The notes below the pieces were generated by a model, which was given only the letters and a program-made list of their open reading frames with translations, was not told where the DNA came from and did not search any database. A stretch of DNA of 64,000 nucleotides from Nitrospira sp. Ga0074138 (GTDB lineage: Bacteria; Nitrospirota; Nitrospiria; Nitrospirales; Nitrospiraceae): NCBI GenBank assembly GCA_001464735.1, contig LNDU01000043.1, forward strand, positions 62,001 through 126,000. Reading direction: 5' to 3'. Made by a program: the position numbers and the translations under genes. Shown here one piece after another: positions 34,061 through 43,029 of this stretch. Positions within the stretch are counted from its first letter, which is position 1, and each line of letters begins with the position of its first letter.

Positions 34061-35274
34061 AGCTTCCCATTTTCCTCGATAACCATTCCACCACTCCCAT
34101 GGATCCGCGAGTGCTGGAGGCGATGCTCCCATATTTCGTGGAGAAGTTTGGCAACGCCGCCAGCCGCAACCATGCGTTCGGCTGGGCCGCAGAAGAAGCA
34201 GTGGAACAAGCCCGAAAACAGATTGCCAAGCTCATTAAGGCCGACGCAAAAGAGATCGTCTTCACCAGCGGCGCCACTGAATCGGATAACCTGGCGCTGA
34301 AGGGTGTCCTGGAGATGTATAAGGAGAAAGGCACTCACATCATCACATCGTCCACGGAACATCGGGCCGTGCTCGATACAGCCAAGTCCCTTGAAGCCAA
34401 AGGGCTGGCGACTGTGACCTATCTGCCGGTCGACAAATACGGCATGGTGAATCCGCAGGACGTCCAGAATGCCATCACCGACAAGACAATCCTGATCTCG
34501 ATCATGCTGGCCAATAACGAAATTGGCACGATTAACCCTATCCAGGAGATCGGCAAGATCGCTAAATCCAAGGGGGTCCTGTTCCATTGCGATGCCACGC
34601 AGGGCGTCGGCAAGATTCCCGTCGATGTCCAGGCCATGGGCATTGATCTCATGTCATTCACATCCCACAAAGTCTACGGTCCCAAGGGAGTGGGTGCTCT
34701 TTATGTTAGGAAGAGAAATCCCCGCGTTCGGATCGCAGCCCAAATAGATGGAGGCGGACATGAACGCGGCATGCGGTCCGGGACCTTGCCAGTGCCGTTG
34801 ATCGTCGGCTTTGGGAAAGCCTGTGAACTGTGTGAACAGGAGATGGTGACGGAAACGGCGCGGCTGATCAAGATGCGAGACCGTCTCCAGACCGATATCA
34901 TGGCGGCCCTCGAAGAAAGCTATCTCAACGGCCATCCGACGAACCGCCTACCAGGTAATCTCAATATCTCCTTCGCCTACGTCGAAGGAGAATCGCTACT
35001 CATGGGCATGAAGGACATCGCGCTTTCATCCGGTTCGGCCTGCACATCGGCCACCTTGGAGCCCTCGTATGTGTTGCGCGCACTCGGCGTCGGGACAGAG
35101 CTCGCTCACTCCTCGATTCGTTTCGGTTTAGGCCGTTTCAATACCGACGATGAGATTGACTATACGACCAAAAAGGTTATTGAGGTCGTCACCAAGTTAC
35201 GGGAAATGTCCCCTCTGTATGAAATGGCCAAAGAAGGCGTGGACCTGAAATCCGTTCAGTGGGCCGCGCATTAA
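34057..35274 (+). CDS. iscS: Cysteine desulfurase IscS
   Basis: A 405-residue PLP enzyme that takes sulfur from cysteine and passes it to IscU. The PLP lysine is Lys205 in [11 protein letters not shown] and the catalytic cysteine is Cys329 in [15 protein letters not shown], both at IscS-type positions with the long flexible loop. The start overlaps the iscR stop (ATGA). Length matches E. coli IscS. Confidence 0.96.
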   Translation: MKLPIFLDNHSTTPMDPRVLEAMLPYFVEKFGNAASRNHAFGWAAEEAVEQARKQIAKLIKADAKEIVFTSGATESDNLALKGVLEMYKEKGTHIITSSTEHRAVLDTAKSLEAKGLATVTYLPVDKYGMVNPQDVQNAITDKTILISIMLANNEIGTINPIQEIGKIAKSKGVLFHCDATQGVGKIPVDVQAMGIDLMSFTSHKVYGPKGVGALYVRKRNPRVRIAAQIDGGGHERGMRSGTLPVPLIVGFGKACELCEQEMVTETARLIKMRDRLQTDIMAALEESYLNGHPTNRLPGNLNISFAYVEGESLLMGMKDIALSSGSACTSATLEPSYVLRALGVGTELAHSSIRFGLGRFNTDDEIDYTTKKVIEVVTKLREMSPLYEMAKEGVDLKSVQWAAH

Positions 35275-35298
35275 TGACGGCAGACGTGAAACGTACCT

Positions 35299-35337
35299 CG
35301 TGAAGCGCATCTCACAGACAACGAACGGCGCTTCACG
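35299..35337 (+). other. 10-bp perfect stem-loop between iscS and iscU
   Basis: CGTGAAGCGC at 35299-35308 pairs exactly with GCGCTTCACG at 35328-35337 across a 19-base loop. It fills the 89-base iscS-iscU gap and ends about 13 bases before the iscU ribosome site (AAGGAGG). No T run follows, so it looks like an mRNA processing or stability element more than a terminator. Confidence 0.6.
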
Positions 35338-35363
35338 AACGACGAGATACTAAGGAGGTTTCT

Positions 35364-35762
35364 ATGGCATACAGCGATAAAGTCGTCGATCATTTCAACA
35401 ATCCCCGCAACATGGGCAGCTTTAAGAAGGACGATGCAGACGTGGGCACCGGGATGGTGGGAGCCCCGGAATGCGGTGACGTGATGAAGCTGCAGATCAA
35501 GGTCCAGAACGATACGATCGTTGATGCGAAGTTCAAGACCTTCGGTTGCGGGTCAGCGATCGCCAGCTCCAGTCTGGCCACCGAATGGCTCAAGGGGAAA
35601 ACGATCGAGGAAGCCCAAAAGATCAAGAATACGGACATCGTACAGGAGTTGAATCTCCCTCCTGTGAAAATTCACTGCTCGGTTCTGGCGGAAGATGCCA
35701 TCAAAGCCGCATTGGCCGATTATCAAAAGAAGACAGACGGGCAACCAACCGGCACCAAGTAA
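35364..35762 (+). CDS. iscU: Fe-S cluster scaffold IscU
   Basis: A 132-residue scaffold protein. Ligands are Cys37 (with Asp39), Cys62, and His104-Cys105 in VKIHCSVLAED. The HscA recognition motif is present as LPPVK just before the last ligands. AAGGAGG precedes the ATG. Confidence 0.96.
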   Translation: MAYSDKVVDHFNNPRNMGSFKKDDADVGTGMVGAPECGDVMKLQIKVQNDTIVDAKFKTFGCGSAIASSSLATEWLKGKTIEEAQKIKNTDIVQELNLPPVKIHCSVLAEDAIKAALADYQKKTDGQPTGTK

Positions 35763-35783
35763 CAGCCACGAAGGGAGCGCCTC

Positions 35784-36140
35784 ATGGACACCACGAATGT
35801 CGAGACTCCGACTCCGATCATCTCGCTCACCGACGCAGCCGTAAAGGAAATAAAGCGACTCATCAACGTACAAGGCATTGAGGAAGGTGGCCTTCGCCTT
35901 GGCGTGAAAGGCGGCGGGTGTTCGGGCCTCAGCTACACGATTAATTTCGATGACAAGATCGGACAATACGATCAAGTCCATGAAATCGATGGTGTCAAAG
36001 TGATCGTCGACGCGAAAAGTGCCATCTATCTCCAGGGTACACAGCTGGATTATCAAAAAGACATGCTGAGCGGAAACTTTAAGTTCTTGAACCCGAACGC
36101 CAACAAAACGTGTGGCTGCGGAGAATCGTTCTCAGCTTGA
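35784..36140 (+). CDS. iscA: A-type Fe-S carrier (IscA/ErpA)
   Basis: A 118-residue A-type carrier: GGGCSGLSYTINFD supplies the first cysteine and KTCGCGESFSA the last two. The N-terminal extension before the conserved SLTDAAVKEIKRLI makes it slightly longer than E. coli IscA; ErpA is equally possible on sequence. A terminator-like hairpin follows 26 bp after the stop. Confidence 0.92.
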   Translation: MDTTNVETPTPIISLTDAAVKEIKRLINVQGIEEGGLRLGVKGGGCSGLSYTINFDDKIGQYDQVHEIDGVKVIVDAKSAIYLQGTQLDYQKDMLSGNFKFLNPNANKTCGCGESFSA

Positions 36141-36165
36141 TGCGAACCGTAGAGGAGACACCGAC

Positions 36166-36196
36166 CGGGCATGGTCTGCAGTCCATGCCCGTTTTT
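36166..36196 (+). terminator. Strong intrinsic terminator-like hairpin between iscA and hscB
   Basis: CGGGCATGG (36166-36174) pairs perfectly with CCATGCCCG (36183-36191) over an 8-base loop and is followed at once by TTTTT. This is a textbook intrinsic terminator shape, yet the isc operon continues 4 bases later with hscB. Partial termination would give less chaperone than scaffold protein. Confidence 0.75.
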
Positions 36197-36200
36197 ACTC

Positions 36201-36917
36201 ATGGATCAACACACACCACAGCCTGAGCGTGCACGCGGTCTGCAGATGGCCCGGAGCATGTGCTGGCACTGCCAGTCAGAAGTGACAGGAGAATACTTCT
36301 GTGACCGGTGTGTGAAAGTCCAGCCGGTTTCAAAAGAAACCGACTATTTCACCTGCTTTGGGGTTCCACGGCGCCTCCTGCTCGACCCGCAGAAGCTGGA
36401 AACCAAGTTCTACGAACTGAGCCGGTCATTCCATCCTGATTTCTATCAGACGAAAAGTCCGGCAGAACAAACGATTAGCCTCAGCAATGCCGCCGTCCTC
36501 AATACGGCCTATCGCACGCTCCGTGACCCCATTCAACGAGCCGAATACCTCTTGGCCTTAGAAACCGGATCGGTCAAAGACATTCGAACATCTCCGCCAG
36601 CCGATCTCTTTGAAGAGATTCTGGAACTCCAAGATACTCTGGAGGAGTACCGGGCATCGGATCGTGACTCGGATCAGGGTCATCGACTCCGCGCCACCCT
36701 CCAGACTGAGCAGGAGGCGTTGGAGCGACGCAAACACGCGATGGAAGCTCAACTACAGCAATTATTTGCCGACTGGGACCAGCTACAAGACGCGGGAGAA
36801 GCCACGAGCCTGGCGAGGGTGGAACGGGACAGAATCCTGAAGCAGATGCGCGATCTCCTGTCACATCGAACCTATATCAACAACATCGTCAATGACCTGG
36901 CGGCAACGATCAGTTGA
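36201..36917 (+). CDS. hscB: Co-chaperone HscB with N-terminal zinc finger
   Basis: A J-domain protein of about 238 residues that delivers IscU to HscA. A four-cysteine zinc motif (MCWHCQSEVTGEYFCDRC) comes first, as in eukaryotic HSCB but not E. coli. The J domain has its HPD tripeptide in RSFHPDFYQTK, followed by the C-terminal helical IscU-binding domain. An ATG at 36171 would lie inside the terminator stem, so I used 36201; there is no clear ribosome site, and ATG 36246 is an alternative. Confidence 0.88.
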   Translation: MDQHTPQPERARGLQMARSMCWHCQSEVTGEYFCDRCVKVQPVSKETDYFTCFGVPRRLLLDPQKLETKFYELSRSFHPDFYQTKSPAEQTISLSNAAVLNTAYRTLRDPIQRAEYLLALETGSVKDIRTSPPADLFEEILELQDTLEEYRASDRDSDQGHRLRATLQTEQEALERRKHAMEAQLQQLFADWDQLQDAGEATSLARVERDRILKQMRDLLSHRTYINNIVNDLAATIS

Positions 36918-37085
36918 ATGAATGTTTTTCCATAGCACTCTCTGCTGTCAGCATCCTTTAAAGCTGCTCAAAATGGTTTCCAACGAAGCCGCAGGGAGTG
37001 ACGACTCTGAGACGTATTTTTTCTGCACGTCGAGGGGACAAAACGACCGAGAACGAAGTTAGAAACCCTTTTCAGCATCTTTGAT

Positions 37086-38906
37086 ATGGCACGTATAGTC
37101 GGTATCGACTTAGGCACAACCAATTCACTGGTTGCGTACATGAAGGACGGGCAGCCCTGCGTCGTCCCAGACCGCAACGGTCGGACTATGGTGCCCTCGG
37201 TCGTCGCCTTGACGGACAATGGCTTGATCGTCGGAGATTCAGCGAAAGAGCATTTGACGAGAAATCCGGAACGGACGGTCTACTCCGTGAAGCGATTCAT
37301 GGGTAAAGGGCTGGCCGATGTCCAGAACGAGCTGGTCTATTTTCCATACCATGTCACTGAGACCGGTGGTGTGATTCGGATCCGGCTTGGCCAGAAGAGC
37401 TATTCACCGCCACAGATCTCCGCCATGATCCTCAAGGAACTGAAGCTGCGGGCGGAGGCCTCCCTCGGCGAAAGCATCACAAAGGCCGTCATCACGGTGC
37501 CGGCCTACTTCAACGACAGCCAACGGCAGGCCACCAAAGATGCCGGCCTCATTGCCGGGCTGGAAGTGTTGCGCATCATCAATGAGCCGACCGCCGCCTC
37601 ACTGGCCTACGGACTACAACAAAAAACGCAAGGAACCATCGCCGTCTATGACTTCGGGGGTGGGACATTCGATATCTCGCTCCTGAAATTGAAAGACGGC
37701 ATCTTTGAAGTGCTGGCGACCAGCGGCGATACCCATCTTGGCGGGGACGATCTCGATCGCGTGTTGGTCGACCTCTTCATCGGAGACATCCGAGACCAGT
37801 ACGGGATCGACGTCAGCCGCTACCCCGATCACATGCAGATTGCCCGGTTGGAAGCGGAGCGGGCTAAGATCCGCCTTTCTGATGAGCTCAAGACTCAAAT
37901 CACAATCGAGCTCCCGGAGGACAAAGGACGGTTTACCAGAGAGCTGACGCGTGATCAGCTTGAATCTCTCGTGGTAGGGATCATCGAACGCACCTTAGCG
38001 CCCTGTCGCATCGCGTTAAAAGACGCCGGGCTCACTCCAACAGACATTGATGAAGTCGTGTTAGTGGGCGGGTCTACCCGGATGCCATTGGTCCGGCAAC
38101 GAGTAGAAGCGCTATTTGGAAAGCAACCACATTGCCACTTGAACCCGGATGAAGTCGTCGCGCTTGGGGCTGCGGTGCAAGCCGATATTCTCAGTGGCGG
38201 CACGACGGACATGTTGCTCTTGGACGTTACCCCGTTATCATTGGGCATCGAGACAATGGGCGGCGTGATGAGCAGCCTGATCCGCCGAAACACGACCATC
38301 CCGGCGAGCGCCAAGGAGATGTTCACGACCTATGTTGATGGTCAGACCGGAGTAGACATTCACATTCTCCAAGGTGAGCGCGAACTCGTGAAAGACAACC
38401 GGAGCTTAGCGAGATTCCGGCTAAAAGTGCCACCTCTCCCGGCCGGCGTCCCACGCATCGAGGTCACCTTTTTGATCGATGCCAATGGTATCTTGAACGT
38501 CACGGCGACGGACATGCGGACGGGTCAAAGCCAGTCGATCGAGGTCAAACCGTCGTATGGACTCTCGGACACGGAAGTGGAACGAATGATTGAAGATTCG
38601 TTCAAGTTTGCGGCTGAGGACGTCAATGCACGGAAGTTGATCGAAGCTCGATTGGATGCTGAGGCGTTGCTAAAAACGACCGACAAGTCGCTCGTGGACG
38701 CCGGACACTTGATCTCACAGGAAGAAGCCCATAGCATTCGAGCTACACTCGCTCAGTTGTCTAACGCAACGGGCGGGACGGATCCGCGTGCCATCCGTAC
38801 TCGCATGACGGAGCTTGAACAGGCCGCCAAACATTTGAATGTCCTGATGCTCGACGATTCGCTCAAGAAAAGTTTGCAAGGGAAGAAAGTATCGGAGCTG
38901 TCGTGA
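37086..38906 (+). CDS. hscA: Fe-S assembly Hsp70 chaperone HscA
   Basis: A 606-residue Hsp70-family ATPase: GIDLGTTNSLVAYMKDG phosphate loop, YDFGGGTFDISLLK and VLVGGSTRMPLVRQ. The N-terminal ATPase domain is about residues 1-375, the peptide-binding domain follows. It is shorter than DnaK and lacks a long disordered tail, as expected for HscA. It is separated from hscB by 168 bases and has a weak ribosome site. Confidence 0.92.
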   Translation: MARIVGIDLGTTNSLVAYMKDGQPCVVPDRNGRTMVPSVVALTDNGLIVGDSAKEHLTRNPERTVYSVKRFMGKGLADVQNELVYFPYHVTETGGVIRIRLGQKSYSPPQISAMILKELKLRAEASLGESITKAVITVPAYFNDSQRQATKDAGLIAGLEVLRIINEPTAASLAYGLQQKTQGTIAVYDFGGGTFDISLLKLKDGIFEVLATSGDTHLGGDDLDRVLVDLFIGDIRDQYGIDVSRYPDHMQIARLEAERAKIRLSDELKTQITIELPEDKGRFTRELTRDQLESLVVGIIERTLAPCRIALKDAGLTPTDIDEVVLVGGSTRMPLVRQRVEALFGKQPHCHLNPDEVVALGAAVQADILSGGTTDMLLLDVTPLSLGIETMGGVMSSLIRRNTTIPASAKEMFTTYVDGQTGVDIHILQGERELVKDNRSLARFRLKVPPLPAGVPRIEVTFLIDANGILNVTATDMRTGQSQSIEVKPSYGLSDTEVERMIEDSFKFAAEDVNARKLIEARLDAEALLKTTDKSLVDAGHLISQEEAHSIRATLAQLSNATGGTDPRAIRTRMTELEQAAKHLNVLMLDDSLKKSLQGKKVSELS

Positions 38907-38922
38907 CAGCGGAGGAGCCATG

Positions 38923-39135
38923 ATGGACCTGAAGTGGAAAGATGCCGAAGAGATCGCCATCCGGCTGGTCGAAGAACACCCTGAGACAGATCCCCTCACC
39001 GTGCGCTTCACCGACATGTATACCTGGATCGTTGCGCTGCCGGAATTTAAGGACGATCCGAAGACGTCGAATGAGAAAATCCTAGAAGTGATTCAGATGG
39101 CGTGGCACGAGGAATACCAGGACACGAAGGCATAG
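38923..39135 (+). CDS. iscX: IscX (YfhJ)
   Basis: A 70-residue acidic protein that matches IscX throughout: LKWKDAEEIAIRLVEEHPET, VRFTDMYTWIVALPEF, TSNEKILEVIQMAWHEEY. IscX binds IscS and iron in E. coli. GGAGGAG is 5 bases before the second ATG, which I used. It ends the isc operon and is convergent with PBP1A (9 bp apart). Confidence 0.92.
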   Translation: MDLKWKDAEEIAIRLVEEHPETDPLTVRFTDMYTWIVALPEFKDDPKTSNEKILEVIQMAWHEEYQDTKA

Positions 39136-39144
39136 GTTCCAGAG

Positions 39145-41547
39145 TTACAAGTTCCCGTCCCCTGCTGGTAGTCCCTCAGGAATCTGGTCCAACTTATAGA
39201 AATCCATCGGGTCCTGTCGACGCTGCACCGCCTGAGTCGGCTCACTCCCCTTCGTGAAGAGCTCAACCGTTCCCTTTTGCCCTTCTCCTTCCTGTTCGGA
39301 CTCCAGGAGTCCTGTCGAAGAATCAACCTTCACAAAGGTCACCCCGTCTGGAATCTCAAACGGCACGACAGGAAGCTGCTTGAGCGCCTCTTTCATGAAC
39401 GCGATCCAAATCGGCAAGGCTGAACGGGCCCCCGTTTCACTCTCTCCAAGCGAGCGACGGTCGTCAAAGCCGACATAGACGCCGCACACCAGATTTGGGG
39501 TTCCACCGATGAACCAGGCATTGATGTAGTCGTTCGTCGTGCCGGTTTTCCCGGCGATCGGACGCCCCAGCACCTTCGCCGCCTGCCCAGTTCCCCGCTG
39601 CACAACGTCTTCCATCATGTTGGTGATCAAATAGGCGGCTTCTTTGCCGATGACTTCATGGGGCTCGGGCTCGGTCACTTCGAGGACCTTCCCCGTGTTG
39701 TCTTTGACTGATTTGACGGCAAAGGGCTCCACTCGATTCCCCTGGTTCAAAAACACCCCATAGACCGAGGTCAACTCCAGCAAGCCGACCGACGATGTGC
39801 CAAGTCCGAGGGAGAGATCAGCGGGGAGCGGGCTCGTGATCCCGACAGTACGCGAGAACTCGATCACATTTTTCACGCCGACCTTATCCAACAACCGAAC
39901 CGTGGCAAGATTGTGCGACTGAGCCAGCGCATCCCGAAGACTCACCATGCCGTGAAACTTCCGGCCGTAGTTCTCCGGCTTCCAAATCTTCTCGTCCTCC
40001 GTCTGTTCATAGACGACCGGGGCATCGAGGATCTGTGTGGCAGGGCTCAACCCTTGACTCATCGCCGTCGCATAAATGAGGGGTTTGAACGCGGACCCCG
40101 GTTGCCGGTGGGCCTGCACCGCGCGGTTGTATTCACTGCGGGTGAAATCATACCCACCCACCATCGCACGAATCGCACCACCCTTGGGATCGATCGCAAT
40201 CAGGCCTCCCTCGACGACCGGCGTCTGCTCCAATGTGAGTTGTACGCCATCCTTCGTGATCCTTTTCACCCCGATTTCGATGACATCCCCAGGCTTCAGA
40301 AGTGACTTAAGATTCGGATTCACCACAAAATCCACCGTGGGATCTGGCCCCTTGAGCATCCGCTTGGCCCAGGCCATGTCGTCAAACGCCAGCTTCGCGC
40401 TGAACGGCCCGACCTGAACGAGATAGTGATCCTTCGCAACCTTTAACACGACCCCTTCACCCAGATACCCAGGCTTGAGCAGTGGATCCCTGGAGGAAAG
40501 CTCCGAAGGTTGGAACGTCGCTAAATCAACGGTTCGCCGAGGCCCTCGCCACCCCTCTCGCTTGTCGAGCTCACGAACCCCGTTCAAAAAAGCCGACTCC
40601 GCCGCTTTTTGCATCTCCACATTCAAGGTCGTGTAAATTTGGAGCCCACCCTTGTACACCATCGACTCCCCATACTTCGCCATGAGCAGTTGACGGACAT
40701 ATTCGACGAAGTAGGGCGCCAGATGCTCGCTCCCAGGCCGATGGAAATTCAGTTTTTCGCGAACGGCCGCTTCTCGTTCCGCTGCGGTAATAAACCCAAC
40801 CTCCTCCATTCTGGCAAGAACATGCTCTTGGCGCTTCTTCGCAGCTTCATAGGCGCTGAACGGAGAAAACCGGCTGGGCGACTTCGGTAGACCGCCTAAG
40901 AACGCGGATTCGGCAAGGGTCAGGCCCCTGATATCTTTTCCAAAATATGATTGCGCCGCCGAGCCGACTCCGTAGGCTCCTTGCCCGAAATAAATTTGAT
41001 TCAGATAGGTTTCAAGAATTTGCTCTTTCCCGGAGACCACTTCCATCTTGTAGGCTAAGACGAGTTCGCGAATTTTCCGTTCATAGGACCGTTCGGACGA
41101 CAGAAAGAGCGCACGAGCCAGTTGTTGCGTGATGGTGCTAGCTCCTTCAACCTTCCTCCCTCCGTGCCGAATGTTCGTCCAGGCCGCTCGCAGCATTCCG
41201 ATAAAATCCAGACCCGGATGCTCAAAAAACCTCGCATCTTCCGTCGCAATAACCGCCTGCGTCAGCGTTTTTGGAATTTCCGGGAGCGGAGTGAGAATGC
41301 GGCGCTCAATAAAGAACTGGCCAATGGGTTGGCGATCATCGGAATAGACAGTGGTGATCAAACTCGGTTGATAGTTTTGGAGCAGATCGAGCGAGGGAAG
41401 GTCCCGGGAAAAGTACCAGATGATTCCTGCGACCGTCGTCGCTCCGACGATACTGCAGGCAAACAAACCGATCAGGGCGACCTGCCACCAACGCCAGCGG
41501 CGGCGTGGCTGTTCTATTCTTTCGATAAAACGACGATCATTCGGCAT
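39145..41547 (-). CDS. mrcA: Penicillin-binding protein 1A
   Basis: An 800-residue bifunctional peptidoglycan synthase. An N-terminal membrane anchor lies at about residues 22-45. The glycosyltransferase (GT51) domain has AVIATEDARFFEHPGLDFIG and STITQQLARALF. The transpeptidase domain has SxxK in RQPGSAFKPLIYA, SHN in AQSHNLATV and KTG in IAGKTGTTNDYINAWF. The OB-like insert of class A1 proteins lies between. It faces the periplasm. Confidence 0.95.
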   Translation of the reverse strand: MPNDRRFIERIEQPRRRWRWWQVALIGLFACSIVGATTVAGIIWYFSRDLPSLDLLQNYQPSLITTVYSDDRQPIGQFFIERRILTPLPEIPKTLTQAVIATEDARFFEHPGLDFIGMLRAAWTNIRHGGRKVEGASTITQQLARALFLSSERSYERKIRELVLAYKMEVVSGKEQILETYLNQIYFGQGAYGVGSAAQSYFGKDIRGLTLAESAFLGGLPKSPSRFSPFSAYEAAKKRQEHVLARMEEVGFITAAEREAAVREKLNFHRPGSEHLAPYFVEYVRQLLMAKYGESMVYKGGLQIYTTLNVEMQKAAESAFLNGVRELDKREGWRGPRRTVDLATFQPSELSSRDPLLKPGYLGEGVVLKVAKDHYLVQVGPFSAKLAFDDMAWAKRMLKGPDPTVDFVVNPNLKSLLKPGDVIEIGVKRITKDGVQLTLEQTPVVEGGLIAIDPKGGAIRAMVGGYDFTRSEYNRAVQAHRQPGSAFKPLIYATAMSQGLSPATQILDAPVVYEQTEDEKIWKPENYGRKFHGMVSLRDALAQSHNLATVRLLDKVGVKNVIEFSRTVGITSPLPADLSLGLGTSSVGLLELTSVYGVFLNQGNRVEPFAVKSVKDNTGKVLEVTEPEPHEVIGKEAAYLITNMMEDVVQRGTGQAAKVLGRPIAGKTGTTNDYINAWFIGGTPNLVCGVYVGFDDRRSLGESETGARSALPIWIAFMKEALKQLPVVPFEIPDGVTFVKVDSSTGLLESEQEGEGQKGTVELFTKGSEPTQAVQRRQDPMDFYKLDQIPEGLPAGDGNL

Positions 41548-41884
41548 GGTAAATGGAGCCTTGTAGATGTGAATCCGAGGTCAGCAAAACCTTACAATGC
41601 GCCCTCTTAAAACTCAAGCGAGATGCCGATCAGAGACTTGGCCTTTCTCATCCGCTCCGCAACCGTTCTCACACTGCATCAGCAAAAACCAATTTTACTT
41701 TGCCCCTTGCAATTCTCATAGTACGAATACCATAGAACTCCTGAGAGTATCGCGGGCCATTTCGCCAACCATGCGAACACACGCGGCTAGATGACCTCAA
41801 GTACGCACCATTGACAGAAACCGGTTACCGACCAGCAATGGGTGAACGCAAGGAAGCAACCCACTAGCGAAGAAAGAGCGAGCA
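41548..41884. other. Intergenic region, no gene seen
   Basis: The 337 bases between the divergent PBP1A and GAF genes contain no supported gene or strong hairpin. Promoters of both genes should be here. Confidence 0.6.
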
Positions 41885-42793
41885 ATGCAGAGTGCGCCCT
41901 TGCCAGAGAACGAAGCGTCTCGCCTTCGCGACTTACACCAATACCAAGTCCTCGACACATCGCCGGAAGAGGCCTTCGACGATTTGACGGCGCTGGCCGC
42001 ACAAATCTGCGGAACCCCCATTGCGCTGGTCAGTCTCATCGACGCCCATCGTCAGTGGTTCAAGGCGAAAGTGGGTATCGAGGCTCAGGAAACCTCCCGC
42101 GACATCGCGTTCTGTGCCCACGCAATCAATGGCAACGATCTTCTCGTAGTAGCCGATGCCACCCACGACGCACGATTTTCCGATAACCCCCTGGTTACGG
42201 CGGACCCGCACATTCGCTTTTATGCCGGGATGCCTCTCGTGACGCCGTCCGGCCATGCGCTGGGCACCCTCTGCGTGATCGATCGGGTCCCCAAACAGTT
42301 GACAGACGACCAAATGAACGCGCTCCGCGTGTTGGGCCGGCAAGTCGTCACTCAACTTGAGCTACGGATGCGTCAGCACGAACTCGAACGTAGCCTCGCA
42401 ATGCACAAAAAGAGCGAACGGTCAAAGGCTGACATCATTCGGGCGATCGGCTACGGATTGGAGGGCCTGGCGTTCTTGGACCAGGAAGGCCGCTATACCT
42501 ACCTGAACCCGGCACATGCCGCCATCTACGGGTACAAGCCAGAGGAGTTGATCAACCGCTCATGGAAGACCTTGTACGCTCCTGAGTGGGTTGCCAAGAT
42601 TGAACAACAGTATTTCCCAATCCTACTGCATGTCAGCGCCGATACGCGTATAGAAACGATGGCCGAGGCAACCAATCTTGGAGCCACGGAATATTTGAAG
42701 AAACCCTTCTCCCAGGAACGCCTCATGAAGGCGGTCGAGCTGTTCTTGCCAAGACCAACGGATCGACAGGAGCCGCAACTCCGACAGGCCTGA
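41885..42793 (+). CDS. Chimeric sensor fragment: GAF + partial PAS + receiver C-terminus
   Basis: A 302-residue protein made of three pieces. Residues 20-165 are a GAF domain (LIDAHRQWFKAKVG, ARFSDNPLV, RFYAGMPLVT). Residues 185-238 are the first half of a PAS domain (AFLDQEGRYTYLNPAHAAIY). From about residue 245, ILLHVSADTRIETMAEATNL and GATEYLKKPFSQERLMKAVE are the last third of a response-regulator receiver, including its conserved lysine, without the phospho-acceptor half. The join suggests an internal deletion of a hybrid sensor gene. No kinase or output domain remains. Confidence 0.75.
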   Translation: MQSAPLPENEASRLRDLHQYQVLDTSPEEAFDDLTALAAQICGTPIALVSLIDAHRQWFKAKVGIEAQETSRDIAFCAHAINGNDLLVVADATHDARFSDNPLVTADPHIRFYAGMPLVTPSGHALGTLCVIDRVPKQLTDDQMNALRVLGRQVVTQLELRMRQHELERSLAMHKKSERSKADIIRAIGYGLEGLAFLDQEGRYTYLNPAHAAIYGYKPEELINRSWKTLYAPEWVAKIEQQYFPILLHVSADTRIETMAEATNLGATEYLKKPFSQERLMKAVELFLPRPTDRQEPQLRQA

Positions 42794-42939
42794 ACAGCAC
42801 GCACAGCCATCCTGCTCCATCTTCTCGACCAAACGGTGACGTGAAGAGATGGGCTCCATGGCATAGCGAAGACCTCCCTGTGGTCTTCCAGTTTTCCCTG
42901 CTTCTGAAGCTCCCCTCCATTTTATTTCGTGACCCTAGC

Positions 42940-42969
42940 TTGTGTAGGTGAATGTAGTTCGAGTATACT
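42940..42969 (+). promoter_or_regulatory. Putative promoter of typA
   Basis: TTGTGT at 42940-42945 and TATACT at 42964-42969, 18 bases apart. Transcription would start near 42976. Pattern-based only. Confidence 0.45.
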
Positions 42970-42979
42970 ACCAAGTTTG

Positions 42980-43006
42980 CGCCTCACTATCGGGGCGTCT
43001 TTTTTT
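42980..43006 (+). terminator. Terminator-like hairpin in the typA leader
   Basis: CGCC and GGCG pair around a 10-base loop and are followed by TCT and six T. It lies between the putative typA promoter and its ATG. It may end the transcript of the upstream GAF gene, or act as an attenuator in the typA leader. The stem is short. Confidence 0.45.
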
Positions 43007-43029
43007 GTCATTAAGGAAGCACCGTCACC

